A model generated the notes under the pieces. The model did not search any database and was not told where the DNA came from. It saw only the letters and a program-made list of their open reading frames with translations. This document shows, in pieces, positions 36,644-47,257 of a DNA stretch of 64,000 nt. Where the stretch lies: the NCBI RefSeq assembly GCF_007998985.1, contig NZ_CP041659.1, positions 1,116,001 to 1,180,000 on the forward strand, given 5' to 3'. This stretch comes from Sphingomonas xanthus. Its GTDB lineage: Bacteria > Pseudomonadota > Alphaproteobacteria > Sphingomonadales > Sphingomonadaceae. The position numbers and the translations under genes are program-made. Each line of letters starts with the position of its first letter. The first letter of the stretch is position 1.

Positions 36644-38181
36644 CCAAGGCCTCCGCTCCGCCGGCCCCGCCCTCGGCGGACCTTGCCGCGCTGGCGCGTG
36701 GCGGGCGGATCAATTTCCTCGGGTTTCTCCTGCGACTCGTCGCGCGCCTTCCCTTCCTGTTCATTGCCGGCCGGATTTACGGCGCCGAAGCGCTGGGCCG
36801 CTTCGCCTATGCGGTGCTGGTGGTCGAATTCGCCGCGCAACTGGCGACACTGGGGCTGAAGCGCGGATTGGCTCAGCAGCTTTCGACCACCGACAAGGAC
36901 CATGTCTGCGTCGTCGCCGATGGGCTGCTGGTCGCCGCGATCGGATCGGGGATCGCGATGGCGCTGCTCGCCATTTTTCCCCAGGCAATGTTCCCCAATT
37001 CGGAAATCACCGGCCTTGAATGGATGCTTCCGGTCACCGTGTTCGCGCTGGCCTGGTCGGATATCTCCCTGGCCGCGCTGGCCTACCGTCATGACGTCAC
37101 CTCGACCGTCCGTGCGAGGGCGATCGTCGAGCCCTGGACGATCTCTATCGCCGCCTTCGCTTGGTCCTATGTTTCCCTGCGCGACGGACTGATCATTGCC
37201 TATGCGCTGTCGATGATCGGGGCGTTGATCGCCTCGGTAATCCCCCTGTTGCGCAGCTATGGCCTTCCGCATGGCTGGAAGCCGAAGCCCGGCGCATTGT
37301 GGCGGATGGCACGGCGCAACTTGCCTGTAGCCGCTGCGGACGCCGTGGAATGGGGATCACGAAGGGTCGATATCGCCGTGCTCGGCCTGTTCTTCGCACC
37401 GAAGATTGTCGGGATCTACTATGTTGCGCAACAGGTCGCTTCGCTGCCGCAGAAGCTGAAGACCAGCTTCGACCCGATTTTGGGACCGGTCATCAGCCGC
37501 AACCTTGTTGAAGGCAATCGCGCGGCCGTAGCGCGGCAGGTTCGGCAGGTGGGCTTTTGGGTGATCGGCGCCCAGGCGGCGGTTGCACTGGCACTGGGGA
37601 TCCCGGGGGAGGCGGTGATGGGGCTCGTCGGAGCGGGCTTCGTCGCCGGGACCGCGGCCCTTGGCTTCCTGCTCGCGGCCGAAGTCGTCGCGGCAACCGC
37701 GGCGGTGAGCGAATCCGCGCTGATTTATACCGCGCGCCACCGCAACATGATGATCAGCCTGAGCATGATTGTGCTGGAAGCGGCGCTGGCGGTCGGCCTC
37801 ATCCTCCTGATGCGCAGCTGGAACTGGCCCGTGATGTGGCAGGCGACGGGGCCGGCGATCGCCCTTGTGCTGGCGCTGGGCTTTGCCTCGATCGTCAAGT
37901 CCCGGCTGCTGTCTCATATCCTTGGCAATCCGGTCAGCGGCTGGCGCTGGCCGCTGATCTGGGCTGCAGCCGCTGCCCTCGCGGTAGGCCAGCTCGGAAT
38001 CCTGCTGCCCGAATGGGCTGAACTCTTGTTCGGCGTTCCGGCGATCCTGGCGGCCTTCGGCGCGGTCTTGTGGCTGAAGGGGTTCGGACCGGAGGACCGT
38101 GAGCTGTTCAAGATGCGCAAGGCCGATATCGAGGACTTGCAGCTGCCCGAACCGGGCGAAAGCGCCGACGCGCCACGCTAG
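36640..38181 (+). CDS. Polysaccharide flippase (MATE/MOP, RfbX-like)
   Basis: A 513-residue membrane protein with roughly 12-14 transmembrane helices. The N-terminal INFLGFLLRLVARLPFLFIAGRIYGAEALGRFAYAV region is typical of Wzx-like oligosaccharide flippases of the MOP superfamily. A cytoplasmic acidic tail (EDRELFKMRKADIEDLQLPEP) follows the last helix. The start is TTG overlapping the polA stop (TTGA), so it is cotranslated. No glycosyltransferase is adjacent; the substrate is unknown. Confidence 0.85.
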   Translation: MTKASAPPAPPSADLAALARGGRINFLGFLLRLVARLPFLFIAGRIYGAEALGRFAYAVLVVEFAAQLATLGLKRGLAQQLSTTDKDHVCVVADGLLVAAIGSGIAMALLAIFPQAMFPNSEITGLEWMLPVTVFALAWSDISLAALAYRHDVTSTVRARAIVEPWTISIAAFAWSYVSLRDGLIIAYALSMIGALIASVIPLLRSYGLPHGWKPKPGALWRMARRNLPVAAADAVEWGSRRVDIAVLGLFFAPKIVGIYYVAQQVASLPQKLKTSFDPILGPVISRNLVEGNRAAVARQVRQVGFWVIGAQAAVALALGIPGEAVMGLVGAGFVAGTAALGFLLAAEVVAATAAVSESALIYTARHRNMMISLSMIVLEAALAVGLILLMRSWNWPVMWQATGPAIALVLALGFASIVKSRLLSHILGNPVSGWRWPLIWAAAAALAVGQLGILLPEWAELLFGVPAILAAFGAVLWLKGFGPEDRELFKMRKADIEDLQLPEPGESADAPR

Positions 38182-38256
38182 CGCCGCGCCGGAAAGCCCG
38201 TCTGGCTCCTCACGCCGGCAGCGGTTGCGAGGAACCCTACCAGAACGATCGGCAGA

Positions 38257-39846
38257 TTAGTGGCGGAAATGGCGCATGCCGGTGAACATCATCGCCAGCC
38301 CCGCCGCGTCGGCGGCGGCAATAACCTCGTCATCGCGGATCGAACCGCCTGGCTGGATCACCGCGGTGGCACCGGCTTCAACTGCCGCCAGCAACCCGTC
38401 GGCGAAGGGGAAGAAAGCGTCCGAAGCCACCGCCGATCCGACCGTGCGCGGCTGCGCCCATGCATTGGTTTCCGCTGCCTCGCGCGCCTTGATCGCCGCG
38501 ATTCGAGCGGAATCGCGCCGATTCATCTGTCCCGCGCCGATCCCCGCCGTTGCTCCGTCCTTGGCGTAGACGATGGCGTTGGACTTGACGTGCTTCGCGA
38601 CAGTCCAGGCAAACAAGCAGTCTATCAGTTCCTGCTCGGTCGGCTGGCGCCTGGTCACCACCTTCAGCATGTCGCGACTGAGCGTGCCATTGTCGCGGTC
38701 CTGGATCAGCAGACCGCCGGCAATTACCGCCACCGTCTGCCCGCCGCGCGCGGGATCTGGGAAACCGCCGGTCAGCAACAGACGCAGATTCTTCTTGCGG
38801 CCAAAGGCTGCGATCGCCGCCTCGTCGGCATCGGGAGCAACGACCACTTCGGTAAAGATGTCGCAAATGGCCTCCGCGGTCGGCCCGTCGAGCCGGCGGT
38901 TGACGGCAACGATTCCGCCAAAGGCCGATACGCTGTCACAGGCCAATGCCGCGTTCCATGCGTCGAGCAGCGTTTCCGCGCTCGCCACTCCGCAAGGATT
39001 GGCATGTTTTACGATCACCACTGTCGGATGAGCTTCGCGAAACTCGGCAACCAGTTCGAGCGCGGCGTTGGCGTCGTTCAGATTGTTGTAGCTAAGCTTC
39101 TTGCCCTGAACCTGCCGGGCCTGGGCTACCCCAGGGGTTGCCGGTCCCATCGGCAAATAAAGCGACGCCTTCTGGTGCGGATTTTCGCCGTAGCGAAGTT
39201 CCTGTGCCTTCTGGCCGACGATGAAGCGCGTGTCGGGGTAGGCCCGTTGCTGGTCAGCGAACGCGAACCAGCTGGCGATCATCGAATCGTAGGCTGCAGT
39301 GCGGGCAAAAGCCTTGGCTGCCAGCCGCCGGCGGAAGGCGAGGTCGGTGCCGCGATGGGCGGCGAGCTGTGCACTGAGTTCGGCATAATCGGCCGGGTCG
39401 GTGACGATCGCGACATGCTGATGGTTCTTGGCCGCCGAGCGGACCATCGAGGGGCCGCCGATATCGATATTCTCGATGATCTCATCGCGCTTCGATCCTT
39501 TCGCGACGGTTGCTTCAAATGGATAGAGGTTGACCACCACAAGGTCGATCGCGCCGATGCCATGCTCCTCCATCGCCGCGACATGTTCCGCATTGTCGCG
39601 CACCGCGAGCAGGCCGCCATGGACCTTGGGGTGAAGCGTCTTGACCCGTCCATCCATCATTTCCGGAAAGCCGGTCAGGTCGCTGATATCGCGGACCTCG
39701 TGCCCCAGTTCGCGCAGCATTGCCGCGGTGCCGCCGGTCGATACCAGTTCGACGCCCGCGCCGGACAAGGCCTTGGCGAGGTCGTCGAGGCTGGATTTAT
39801 CGGATAACGAAACAAGTGCCCGGCGGATGGGAACGATATCGGTCAT
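38257..39846 (-). CDS. purH: Bifunctional AICAR transformylase/IMP cyclohydrolase
   Basis: A 529-residue enzyme doing the last two steps of IMP synthesis. The N-terminal IMP cyclohydrolase (MGS-like) domain begins [18 protein letters not shown] and contains [13 protein letters not shown] and [11 protein letters not shown]; the transformylase domain has [11 protein letters not shown] and [14 protein letters not shown] 39846 gives the usual PurH length; the frame extends 47 codons further without a good start. It lies 19 bases after the heparinase-like gene, likely cotranscribed. Confidence 0.96.
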   Translation of the reverse strand: MTDIVPIRRALVSLSDKSSLDDLAKALSGAGVELVSTGGTAAMLRELGHEVRDISDLTGFPEMMDGRVKTLHPKVHGGLLAVRDNAEHVAAMEEHGIGAIDLVVVNLYPFEATVAKGSKRDEIIENIDIGGPSMVRSAAKNHQHVAIVTDPADYAELSAQLAAHRGTDLAFRRRLAAKAFARTAAYDSMIASWFAFADQQRAYPDTRFIVGQKAQELRYGENPHQKASLYLPMGPATPGVAQARQVQGKKLSYNNLNDANAALELVAEFREAHPTVVIVKHANPCGVASAETLLDAWNAALACDSVSAFGGIVAVNRRLDGPTAEAICDIFTEVVVAPDADEAAIAAFGRKKNLRLLLTGGFPDPARGGQTVAVIAGGLLIQDRDNGTLSRDMLKVVTRRQPTEQELIDCLFAWTVAKHVKSNAIVYAKDGATAGIGAGQMNRRDSARIAAIKAREAAETNAWAQPRTVGSAVASDAFFPFADGLLAAVEAGATAVIQPGGSIRDDEVIAAADAAGLAMMFTGMRHFRH

Positions 39847-39865
39847 GGACTGGGCCTTCTGTCGA

Positions 39866-41500
39866 TTAGCTGGAACGGCGGAACTGCCAGGCGATTTCGC
39901 CGCCAATAGCCGATACTTCCCCGACGACAACCAGTTGCAGCGAACCGACCGGCACGCCTCGTCCGTCGATCGCCAGGCTTTCCTCAACCAGCAGCATCGC
40001 GCCCCGGCATCGGAAATTCCAGGGCGGTGCGCCGGGTGAACGCAAGATGGCGCCCATGCCGTCAGCGGTCAGGGTCGCTTCGACCCCGGGGGCGAGATGG
40101 AAGCGGACCGCATAGGGCGCAGCTTCGCGGATCCGACGGCGGCCGCGCGCGATCAGCCGATCCTCGCCGCGCACTTCCTTTCCGTCGTTGCCAAGGCTGA
40201 GTCGGCGCTGGTGGATCAGGCCGAAACCCCGGACATAACCGTCATGGCTGGCCTCCAGACGCGAACAATCATTGTCCTCGTTACGGTCGATCGTCACGTC
40301 CGATACGCCCTTGCCAAGGCTTCCGTCGGGCTGGATGGCGGTCGAATTGGTATCGTCGAGCACCAGTGTCGAATGGGCTGCCGTGGTCCTCAGAGCTAAC
40401 ACCAGCTCGTCGGGCAGGCTGGTCGGGACGGGTCCTGGGCCGCCACAATTGATCACCAGTCGCTGCGCCCCGTCGCTCATCTCGAGAGCCAGCGTCGATG
40501 CGCAGCCATGGGATGCCATACGGGCTGCAGGGGGCGGCGCGGCATCGACGACGATGATCGTGCCGAGCGCAGAGAGCCGCTGGTAGCCCCAGCCGCGCGC
40601 ATGGCGCAGCGGACGGGCACGAAGGCCGCAGCCCTCGACCAGCGTCGCCATACGGCCCGGATCGCCCGGATTGCCGCCCTGCCAGCTGGACAGGGCGCCG
40701 TCTCCCATCGTGACGCCATGAAGCGCGGCCAATGCCGCGGCGGCGCTATTCTCAAGCGCTTCGGGGGGGGGCTGTTTCGCTGCGAAATAGGCGGCGCGGA
40801 CCAGCCCCAGCCGGTCGACCAGTAACATCTGTTCCGATGGCGAACGGCTCATCAGCCCGCCGTCCTCGAACTGGGCCGAAGCCAGCGCGCGCATCAAGCC
40901 GGATTCGCAGCGCGACAGGCGGCTGAGCCCTCCCTGCAGCGTCAACGCCGCGACTAGCGCGCCTGACCAGGCGGTGATCCTGGCTAGGCCGGGCGATGCG
41001 CGGTCGGCCTGGGCCTCGGCATGTCGGGCGCCACGCGCCAGCGTATTGAGCAGAGCCGACCGGTAGCCGCTATCACGGCTGGACAGGATATAGGGGGCAT
41101 AGGCGGTCCAGAAGAGAATCCGTTCGCCCCACAATTCCGGCGCCCAGGCTTCGTCGACGCGAGAACCGTGCGCGATCAGCCAGCGGCCTGCGATGGCCTC
41201 CGCCAGCCTCGCCCCCTTTTCACGGCTAGCCGAGGCGGCGAGATCGCGAAGCCAGCTAAATCCGTGGATTGCGCGATCCAGTTCCGTCGCCGCGCCGATG
41301 TCGCCGAAATCGATCTCGGGCAAGTTGCGTTCTTCATTGCCCCAGCGGAAACGGCCGGCGAGTAGTGCATCGCCGCGGGCCCGGTCGCCGAGGACATGGT
41401 CACGCGGGACGGCGACCAGGCGCAGCGGCTGGCGGCCCTGGCCGAACAGCCGCGACAATAGCGATCCTTTGGCAAGATGGCGCAGCCGGTCGGCGCTCAT
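39866..41500 (-). CDS. Heparinase II/III-family protein, apparently cytoplasmic
   Basis: A 544-residue protein with an alpha-helical toroid N-terminal half ([27 protein letters not shown]) and a beta-sandwich C-terminal half ([38 protein letters not shown]), the architecture of the heparinase II/III family. It has no signal peptide. It sits between rpe (ATGA overlap) and purH, an arrangement I recall from other alphaproteobacteria, suggesting a conserved though unknown housekeeping role. Whether it is a lyase is not shown; I could not assign catalytic residues. Confidence 0.8.
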   Translation of the reverse strand: MSADRLRHLAKGSLLSRLFGQGRQPLRLVAVPRDHVLGDRARGDALLAGRFRWGNEERNLPEIDFGDIGAATELDRAIHGFSWLRDLAASASREKGARLAEAIAGRWLIAHGSRVDEAWAPELWGERILFWTAYAPYILSSRDSGYRSALLNTLARGARHAEAQADRASPGLARITAWSGALVAALTLQGGLSRLSRCESGLMRALASAQFEDGGLMSRSPSEQMLLVDRLGLVRAAYFAAKQPPPEALENSAAAALAALHGVTMGDGALSSWQGGNPGDPGRMATLVEGCGLRARPLRHARGWGYQRLSALGTIIVVDAAPPPAARMASHGCASTLALEMSDGAQRLVINCGGPGPVPTSLPDELVLALRTTAAHSTLVLDDTNSTAIQPDGSLGKGVSDVTIDRNEDNDCSRLEASHDGYVRGFGLIHQRRLSLGNDGKEVRGEDRLIARGRRRIREAAPYAVRFHLAPGVEATLTADGMGAILRSPGAPPWNFRCRGAMLLVEESLAIDGRGVPVGSLQLVVVGEVSAIGGEIAWQFRRSS

Positions 41501-42159
41501 GCGCCTCCCCGAAGCGCCGCGATATTGGCCGAATAATGATCGGGGCCGCCGCGGAAGGCGGCAGTTCCCGCAACCAGCACAGAAGCTCCGGCGTCGATCG
41601 CTCGCGGTGCCGTGAGGGCATCGATCCCGCCGTCGACCTCGATATCCACCGCCAGGTCCTGCTTGGCGACGCGATTGGCGATTGCCTCGATCTTGGCGAG
41701 CTGCGAGGTGATGAATTTCTGCCCGCCGAATCCAGGATTGACGCTCATCACCAGCACCAGGTCGATCTCCTCGAGCACATAGTCGAGCATCTTCGCCGGG
41801 GTCGCGGGATTGAGGGAGACTCCCGCTTTCTTGCCGAGCGCCTTGATCCGCTGGATGGTGCGGTGGAGGTGCGGCCCGGCCTCGGGATGGACGGTGATGA
41901 TATCGGCCCCCGCTTCCGCGAAGGCATCGAGGAAGTGGTCGACCGGGGAAATCATCAGGTGAACGTCGAACGGCTTGCCGGTGTGCGGCCGAAGGGCCTT
42001 CACCACGCCCGGCCCGATCGTCAGGTTGGGGACGAAATGCCCGTCCATCACGTCGATGTGAATCCAGTCGGCGCCAGCAGCATCGATCGCCCGCACCTCC
42101 TGGCCCAGCTGGGCGAAATCGGAGGAAAGGATGGATGGGGAAATGAGCGGTCGGGCCAT
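41497..42159 (-). CDS. rpe: Ribulose-phosphate 3-epimerase
   Basis: A 220-residue TIM-barrel enzyme interconverting ribulose-5-P and xylulose-5-P in the pentose phosphate cycle. Diagnostic segments are [30 protein letters not shown] (metal-binding His and Asp), [17 protein letters not shown] and VDGGI. It starts 14 bases after the RsmB-type gene stop and its stop overlaps the heparinase start. Confidence 0.95.
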   Translation of the reverse strand: MARPLISPSILSSDFAQLGQEVRAIDAAGADWIHIDVMDGHFVPNLTIGPGVVKALRPHTGKPFDVHLMISPVDHFLDAFAEAGADIITVHPEAGPHLHRTIQRIKALGKKAGVSLNPATPAKMLDYVLEEIDLVLVMSVNPGFGGQKFITSQLAKIEAIANRVAKQDLAVDIEVDGGIDALTAPRAIDAGASVLVAGTAAFRGGPDHYSANIAALRGGA

Positions 42160-42173
42160 GGGGCCATTAACCG

Positions 42174-43421
42174 CTAAGCGGCGCTTCGGACAAGATGCGC
42201 GACAAAGAAGCCGTCGAGTCCGCCCTCATCGGCGAGCATTCCGGGCAGGACGCGGACCCAGCCTTCGGCAGATGGCGTCACGCCGTCGGGCAGCAGGACA
42301 GCCGGCTGAAGGGCAAAATGCGGATTGCGGCCAAGGAAGGCGGCGATCTGCAGCTCGCCTTCTTCCGGTTCGAGGCTGCAAACGGCGTAGACCAGAGAGC
42401 CGCCGGGCCGAACCCAGGCACTGGCGCGATCGAGCATCGACGATTGCAGCGCGGCGCTATCCGCGATGATCGCGGGACGGGCCCGATAGAGCACTTCGGG
42501 ATGGCGCCGGAAGGTCCCGGTCGCCGAGCAGGGGGCGTCGAGCAGGACCGCGTCGAACGGTTCGGGTGCGTCCCAATGCAGCGCATCGGCGGTGACGGTT
42601 TCGGCCGCCAGCCCGGTGCGGGATAGATTCTCCGAAAGTCGGGCCAGACGACTTTCCGATCGGTCCAGCGCGGTGACGGCATGCCCGCGCGCGGCCAACT
42701 GCATCGTCTTGCCGCCTGGCGCGGCGCAGGCGTCGAGGACTCGCTGGGCGGTAAGCGGGACAAGACGGGCCGGGAGCGAGGCGGCGAGGTCCTGAACCCA
42801 CCAATGGCCTTCGGCAAAGCCGGGTAGTTCGGTGATCATGCTGCCAGGGTCGAGGCGGCGATGGAGCGGAGCGAGCGATACGCCCTGGGTGAATTCGGCA
42901 CATGCCGGGGCGCTTGCAAAACTCAGGTCGGTCGCCGGCCGCCGGGCTATGGCATCGCGGGCAGCGGCGACGACCGCGGATCCCCAGGCGGCACTCCAAC
43001 GGGCCTCTACTTCCGCCGGAAGGCGCGGTGCTTCGATCGCAGGCAATCCGCGCCGAAGCAGGGTGCCAAGCACGCCATGGACCAAGCGCCGCGGCCCGCC
43101 GTCAACCAGCGGCAGGGCGGTGGCGACCACCGCATGATCGGGCGTACCGAGGCCAATTTTCTGGGCCAGCGCGATACGCAGGACCATTCTGGCCTTGGCA
43201 TCGTCCGGCAAGCATTGGCGCGTCGCGCTATCGATCAGAAAATCAAGGTCGGGCAGGCGGCGGAGCGTTTCGCCGGCAATGGCCGTCGCCAGCGCGGCGT
43301 CGGCCGGCGGCAGGCTGCGCGCGATCTGCGCGGCATTGTCCATCGTCTGCGCCCGGCGGAGGATCGCGTCGAGCATGCGCAGCGCCGCTTTGCGCGGTTC
43401 AAGGCCTTCGGTACTTGGCAT
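42174..43421 (-). CDS. RsmB/NOP-family rRNA m5C methyltransferase
   Basis: A 415-residue protein with an N-terminal NusB-like RNA-binding domain (about 1-140) and a C-terminal SAM-dependent methyltransferase. The SAM motif is [12 protein letters not shown]; the two functional cysteines are in [16 protein letters not shown] and [11 protein letters not shown], as required for 5-methylcytosine chemistry. It is RsmB-like, acting on 16S rRNA, though other NOP-family targets cannot be excluded. It is the first gene of a probable RsmB-rpe-heparinase-purH operon. Confidence 0.9.
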   Translation of the reverse strand: MPSTEGLEPRKAALRMLDAILRRAQTMDNAAQIARSLPPADAALATAIAGETLRRLPDLDFLIDSATRQCLPDDAKARMVLRIALAQKIGLGTPDHAVVATALPLVDGGPRRLVHGVLGTLLRRGLPAIEAPRLPAEVEARWSAAWGSAVVAAARDAIARRPATDLSFASAPACAEFTQGVSLAPLHRRLDPGSMITELPGFAEGHWWVQDLAASLPARLVPLTAQRVLDACAAPGGKTMQLAARGHAVTALDRSESRLARLSENLSRTGLAAETVTADALHWDAPEPFDAVLLDAPCSATGTFRRHPEVLYRARPAIIADSAALQSSMLDRASAWVRPGGSLVYAVCSLEPEEGELQIAAFLGRNPHFALQPAVLLPDGVTPSAEGWVRVLPGMLADEGGLDGFFVAHLVRSAA

Positions 43422-43450
43422 GACGCCCTTTAGGCATCATTTTGGTCGCC

Positions 43451-43615
43451 GTGAAACGTCCAAAGCATCTCGACCCCCCGACTTATCTGTCAAAGTCGCC
43501 GCCGCTGCCTATGGCCGCACCGGTCGACCCCGAACCGCCGGCGGGCGAGGAAATGCGCCCCGACCCCACGCGCTATGGTGACTGGGAAAAGAAGGGCGTC
43601 GCGATCGATTTTTGA
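43451..43615 (+). CDS. DUF1674 / SDHAF4-like small protein
   Basis: A 54-residue gene: GTG 43451-43453, TGA 43613-43615. The C-terminus RPDPTRYGDWEKKGVAIDF matches the DUF1674 signature (EPTRYGDWExKGxxxDF) of succinate dehydrogenase assembly factor 4, which binds flavinated SdhA before complex II assembly. The N-terminus is Pro-rich and probably disordered, as in other members. GTG is the only start consistent with frame and neighbours; no ribosome site is visible. It lies alone between the divergent RsmB-type gene and convergent gpsA; no sdh gene is in the window. Confidence 0.8.
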   Translation: MKRPKHLDPPTYLSKSPPLPMAAPVDPEPPAGEEMRPDPTRYGDWEKKGVAIDF

Positions 43616-43618
43616 GGA

Positions 43619-44608
43619 TCAATCCTCTTCGTCGCCCGGCGGGCGGCTGAGCATCGCATCGAGCAATTCGTCGATTCCGACCCGCCCCGACAGCAAGGTG
43701 ACCACCGCCTCGACGATTGGCATGTCGATATCGCGGTCAACGGCGATTCGATGAAGTATCGGCGCGGTATGAGCGCCCTCCGCAACCGTCCGACGGTCGC
43801 TCATCAGCTCGGCCGCGCTCCTGCCCTCGCCGATCGCCTTGCCGAGCGAGAAATTGCGGCTGGCGGTCGAGGAGCAGGTCAGGACCAGGTCGCCAAGCCC
43901 GCTAAGGCCCGCCAGCGTTTCGCGACGCGCGCCCATCGCCATACCGAAACGCGTCATTTCCGCGAATCCGCGTGCGATCACCGCCGCCCGTGCGTTCTGA
44001 CCGAGCCCGCGTCCCTCGACCACGCCGCAGGCGATGGCGAGGACATTCTTGACCGCCCCGCCGACCTCGGCGCCAGCGACGTCGTCCGACAGATAGGTGC
44101 GGAAGTTGGGGCGGGCAATCCGCTGGCGCAACTGCTGGCCCAGCGTGCTGTCGCGGCAGGCCAGCGTCACTGCGGTCGGAAGGCCGCTGGCCACTTCATG
44201 GGCGAAGGTCGGGCCTGACAACACCGCGATCGGCGAGGTTGGGCAAACTTCCGCCGCGACCTCGTGAAGCAACTTGCCCGAACTTTCCTCGATGCCCTTG
44301 GAGCAGAGGATGAGGGGCATGTTGGGGCAGGGCGCGCGCTTCAGCACGGCGCGCATGTGTTGGGCGGGTGAAACCACCAGCCAGGCGTCGGCGCTCGCCA
44401 GTTCCGAGAAGTCCGCTGTCGCGCGGACCGCCGGATTGAGCTTGATGCCTTTCAGATAGACGGGATTCTCGTGGATCCGGTTGATCGCCGTCACGACGTC
44501 GTCTTCCAGCGCCCACAGCAATGTTTCCCGGTCGCCGGCGGCGGCTACTTGCGCAAGCGCGGTACCCCAGGCGCCGCCGCCTATCACCGCAAGCTTTCCG
44601 ATGGTCAT
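43619..44608 (-). CDS. gpsA: Glycerol-3-phosphate dehydrogenase [NAD(P)+]
   Basis: A 329-residue enzyme making sn-glycerol-3-phosphate from DHAP for phospholipids. The Rossmann motif GGGAWGTALA is at residues 9-18; CSKGIE, SGPTFAHEVA and VGGAVKNVLAIACG (catalytic Lys) are all present. ATG 44608 overlaps the tsaD stop by four bases (ATGA); the longer frame to 44758 lies inside tsaD. It is convergent with the SDHAF4-like gene, three bases away. Confidence 0.95.
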   Translation of the reverse strand: MTIGKLAVIGGGAWGTALAQVAAAGDRETLLWALEDDVVTAINRIHENPVYLKGIKLNPAVRATADFSELASADAWLVVSPAQHMRAVLKRAPCPNMPLILCSKGIEESSGKLLHEVAAEVCPTSPIAVLSGPTFAHEVASGLPTAVTLACRDSTLGQQLRQRIARPNFRTYLSDDVAGAEVGGAVKNVLAIACGVVEGRGLGQNARAAVIARGFAEMTRFGMAMGARRETLAGLSGLGDLVLTCSSTASRNFSLGKAIGEGRSAAELMSDRRTVAEGAHTAPILHRIAVDRDIDMPIVEAVVTLLSGRVGIDELLDAMLSRPPGDEED

Positions 44609-45636
44609 GCCTTCACCCCCGCCCCCCGGACTTTCTCGCCTTCCGGATCGAGCGGCCAGCGGGCCCGCGCCGGGGCGTCGAACCCGTCGGTCAATCCCGC
44701 CGCCAACCGCTCCGCCCCGGCCCAGCCGATCATTGCCGCATTGTCGGTGCACAGCCAACCGGGCGGAACCGAAAAACCGCGGCCATGGCGCTGCGCCAGG
44801 TCGGCCAGTGCGGTTCGGACGCTGGCGTTGGCGGCGACCCCGCCCGCGACGACGAGGGTCGATGCGTCGGACTGTTCCAGTGCCTTAGCGGTACGGTCGA
44901 GGAAACAGTCGACCACCGCCTGCTGAAAGCTGGCGGCGACGTCTTCGGGCCGGTGGCTGCCGGCAATCACCGCGCGCTGAACCGCGGCCTTCAGCCCTGC
45001 AAAGCTGAAGTGCGGTTCCTTCGATCCTACCAGCGGCCGCGGCAGCGGTACCGCGGCCGAATCGCCATCACGGGCCAGCGCCTCGATCGCCGGGCCGCCG
45101 GGAAAGCCGAGCCCGAGCAACTTCGCCGCCTTGTCGAAGGCCTCGCCTGCCGCGTCGTCGATGGTTGTCGCCAGCCGCCGGTAGTCTCCGACTCCCCGCA
45201 CCTCGAGAAGCTGGCAATGTCCGCCGCTGGCGAGCAGCAGCAGGTAGGGGAAGTCGAGTCCGACATCGACCAGCCTCGGGGACAGTGCATGGCCTTCGAG
45301 ATGGTTTACGGCAATCAGCGGCTTGCCTGCCGAAAGGGCGAGTCCCTTGCCGACCAGAAGGCCGACCATCACCCCGCCGATCAGGCCGGGACCGGCGGTC
45401 GCGGCGATTGCATCCACTTCGCCGATCGACACATCGGCTTCGTGGAGGACCTGGCGGACGAGGCCTGGCAGGATTTCGACGTGTGCGCGGGCAGCGATTT
45501 CGGGGACGATGCCGCCGAAGGGTCGGTGCGCGTCGTTCTGGTTGACCACGGCCTGCGCCAGGATCTGGCGACTGCTGCTGACCAGCGCCGCGGCACTGTC
45601 GTCGCACGAGGATTCAAGGGCAAGGACCAACGCCAT
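44605..45636 (-). CDS. tsaD: tRNA threonylcarbamoyladenosine synthase subunit TsaD
   Basis: A 343-residue ASKHA-fold protein (Kae1/YgjD) that makes t6A37 in ANN-decoding tRNAs with TsaB and TsaE. Diagnostic motifs are LALESSCDDSAAA, RAHVEILPGLV, the metal site NHLEGH and LLLASGGHCQLLEV, and GGVAANASVR. ATG 45636 gives the normal start; the frame extends 19 codons more. It is divergent from hemC (50-base gap) and coupled to gpsA, a common alphaproteobacterial arrangement. Confidence 0.95.
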   Translation of the reverse strand: MALVLALESSCDDSAAALVSSSRQILAQAVVNQNDAHRPFGGIVPEIAARAHVEILPGLVRQVLHEADVSIGEVDAIAATAGPGLIGGVMVGLLVGKGLALSAGKPLIAVNHLEGHALSPRLVDVGLDFPYLLLLASGGHCQLLEVRGVGDYRRLATTIDDAAGEAFDKAAKLLGLGFPGGPAIEALARDGDSAAVPLPRPLVGSKEPHFSFAGLKAAVQRAVIAGSHRPEDVAASFQQAVVDCFLDRTAKALEQSDASTLVVAGGVAANASVRTALADLAQRHGRGFSVPPGWLCTDNAAMIGWAGAERLAAGLTDGFDAPARARWPLDPEGEKVRGAGVKA

Positions 45637-45686
45637 CGATCGAAGCCTTTGCCTGAAAGGCGGGCTTTGCGCTAGCGCGGGGGGCG

Positions 45687-46598
45687 ATGACATCGAGCCC
45701 GCTCATAATCGGCACCCGCGGATCGCCGCTTGCCCTCGCCCAGGCCCATTTGGTGGCCCGGGCCGTCGAGGAGGCGCAAGGCTGGGCCGCGGGTACAGTC
45801 GCCATTCGCACCGTGACGACCAGTGGCGACCGAATCCAGGACCGGCCGCTCGCCGATATCGGTGGCAAAGCCCTGTGGACCAAGGAACTCGACCGCGCCC
45901 TGCTGGCCGGCGAAACTGATTGTTCGGTCCATTCGATGAAAGACGTCGAGGCCATCCGGCCCGATGCGCTGCGTATCGCCGCGATGCTGCCCCGCGCCGA
46001 TGTGCAAGACCGGTTGATCGGGGCGGCGTCGGTCGCGGCACTAGCGCGGGGGGCGACCGTGGGCACAAGTTCGCCGCGCCGGGCGGCCCAGTTGAAACAG
46101 CGGCGCCCGGACCTCAACACGGTGCCGATCCGCGGCAATGTCGATACCCGGCTAGCAAAGCTTGCCGCAGGCGAGGTCGACGCGACACTGCTGGCGGCCG
46201 CCGGGCTCGATCGGCTGGGGCGCGGCACAACCGGCGTAGCGATCGACCTGCTGCCGGCGCCCGGACAGGGCGCGATCGGGATCGAGTGCCGCGCGGGCGA
46301 TGGCCGGGTCGAAACCCTGCTGGCGGCGATCGACCATCACCCGACCCATGTGGCGGTGGCTGCGGAACGCGCGTTCGTCCGCGCGCTCGGCGGCAGCTGC
46401 CATTCGCCGGTTGCGGCTCAGGCCACCGTGAAGGACGAGATGCTGACATTCCGCTGCGAACTGCTGAGCGAAGACGGCCGCTGCCACATCTACCGGGAGG
46501 CATGGTTTGCGGCCGGCGACCTCGACGGGCCCGCCGACCTGGGCCGGGCGATGCTTGCCGAAGCGCCCGACGCGGTCCAAGCCCTGTTTACCGGATGA
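45687..46598 (+). CDS. hemC: Hydroxymethylbilane synthase (porphobilinogen deaminase)
   Basis: A 303-residue enzyme polymerising four porphobilinogens. The catalytic aspartate lies in HSMKDVE (D86) and the dipyrromethane-bearing cysteine is C238 in GGSCHSP. Other signatures are GTRGSPLALAQA and GTSSPRRAAQL. The Gly-Gly-Ser-Cys loop is a small variant of the more common GGGC. The stop overlaps the hemD ATG (ATGA). The gap upstream is shared with divergent tsaD. Confidence 0.95.
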   Translation: MTSSPLIIGTRGSPLALAQAHLVARAVEEAQGWAAGTVAIRTVTTSGDRIQDRPLADIGGKALWTKELDRALLAGETDCSVHSMKDVEAIRPDALRIAAMLPRADVQDRLIGAASVAALARGATVGTSSPRRAAQLKQRRPDLNTVPIRGNVDTRLAKLAAGEVDATLLAAAGLDRLGRGTTGVAIDLLPAPGQGAIGIECRAGDGRVETLLAAIDHHPTHVAVAAERAFVRALGGSCHSPVAAQATVKDEMLTFRCELLSEDGRCHIYREAWFAAGDLDGPADLGRAMLAEAPDAVQALFTG

Positions 46599-47257
46599 AG
46601 CCGCTTATCCTTCTGCGCTCCGAGCCAGGATTGTCGGAAACGGCGGAGCGCGCGAGATCGCTGGGCCTTGAACCCATTGCCTGCCCCTTGTTCGAAGTCA
46701 TTGCGCGCGACTGGCAAGCTCCGGCGCGCGGCGCGTTCACTGGGCTGCTGCTAACCAGCGCCAATGCGGTCAGGCACGGTGGACCGGCGCTCGCGCCGTA
46801 TCGGCCGCTACCAGTCCATGCCGTGGGCGAGGCGACCGCCGAAGCAGCCCGAGGCGCCGGATTCACGGTCGCGACGGTAGGCAATGGCGATGCGGCTTCA
46901 CTGCTGGAGTCGCTTCCCGACGAACTTCGCCTGCTTCACCTCTGCGGTACGCATCGCGCTTCGGGTTCGGATGATCCGCGGGTGCTCAACATCCCCGTTT
47001 ATGAAGCGCGCACAGTTGAAGCAGCGTCGTTGCCCGATCTATCCGATACCGTCATTGCCGTGCACAGCGCCCGGGCCGGCAGGCGGCTGGCCGAACTGGC
47101 CTGCACCTCGCAGCGCGCGGCGATCTGCGCGATCAGCAAGGCCGCGGCGCTGGCCTGCGGGACTGGCTGGGAGCGGGTCGAATGGGCCGACAGACCCGAC
47201 GATTCACGCCTGCTGGCGCTGGCCGCGCGGCTGTGTCACACAGCGGCCGACCGATGA
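46595..47257 (+). CDS. hemD: Uroporphyrinogen-III synthase
   Basis: A 220-residue two-lobed protein in the position of HemD. It begins KPLILLRSEPGLSETAERARSLG and contains FTGLLLTSANAVRHGG and VHAVGEATAEAARGAGF, both typical of HemD, which is a poorly conserved family. It closes hydroxymethylbilane with D-ring inversion. Start and stop overlap the neighbours by four bases each, so hemC, hemD and the next gene are translationally coupled. Confidence 0.9.
   Translation: MKPLILLRSEPGLSETAERARSLGLEPIACPLFEVIARDWQAPARGAFTGLLLTSANAVRHGGPALAPYRPLPVHAVGEATAEAARGAGFTVATVGNGDAASLLESLPDELRLLHLCGTHRASGSDDPRVLNIPVYEARTVEAASLPDLSDTVIAVHSARAGRRLAELACTSQRAAICAISKAAALACGTGWERVEWADRPDDSRLLALAARLCHTAADR

Noticed and set aside
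38260..39807. 515-residue open frame antisense to purH
   Set aside because: It is the high-GC mirror of purH codons, with no family motif and no ribosome site.
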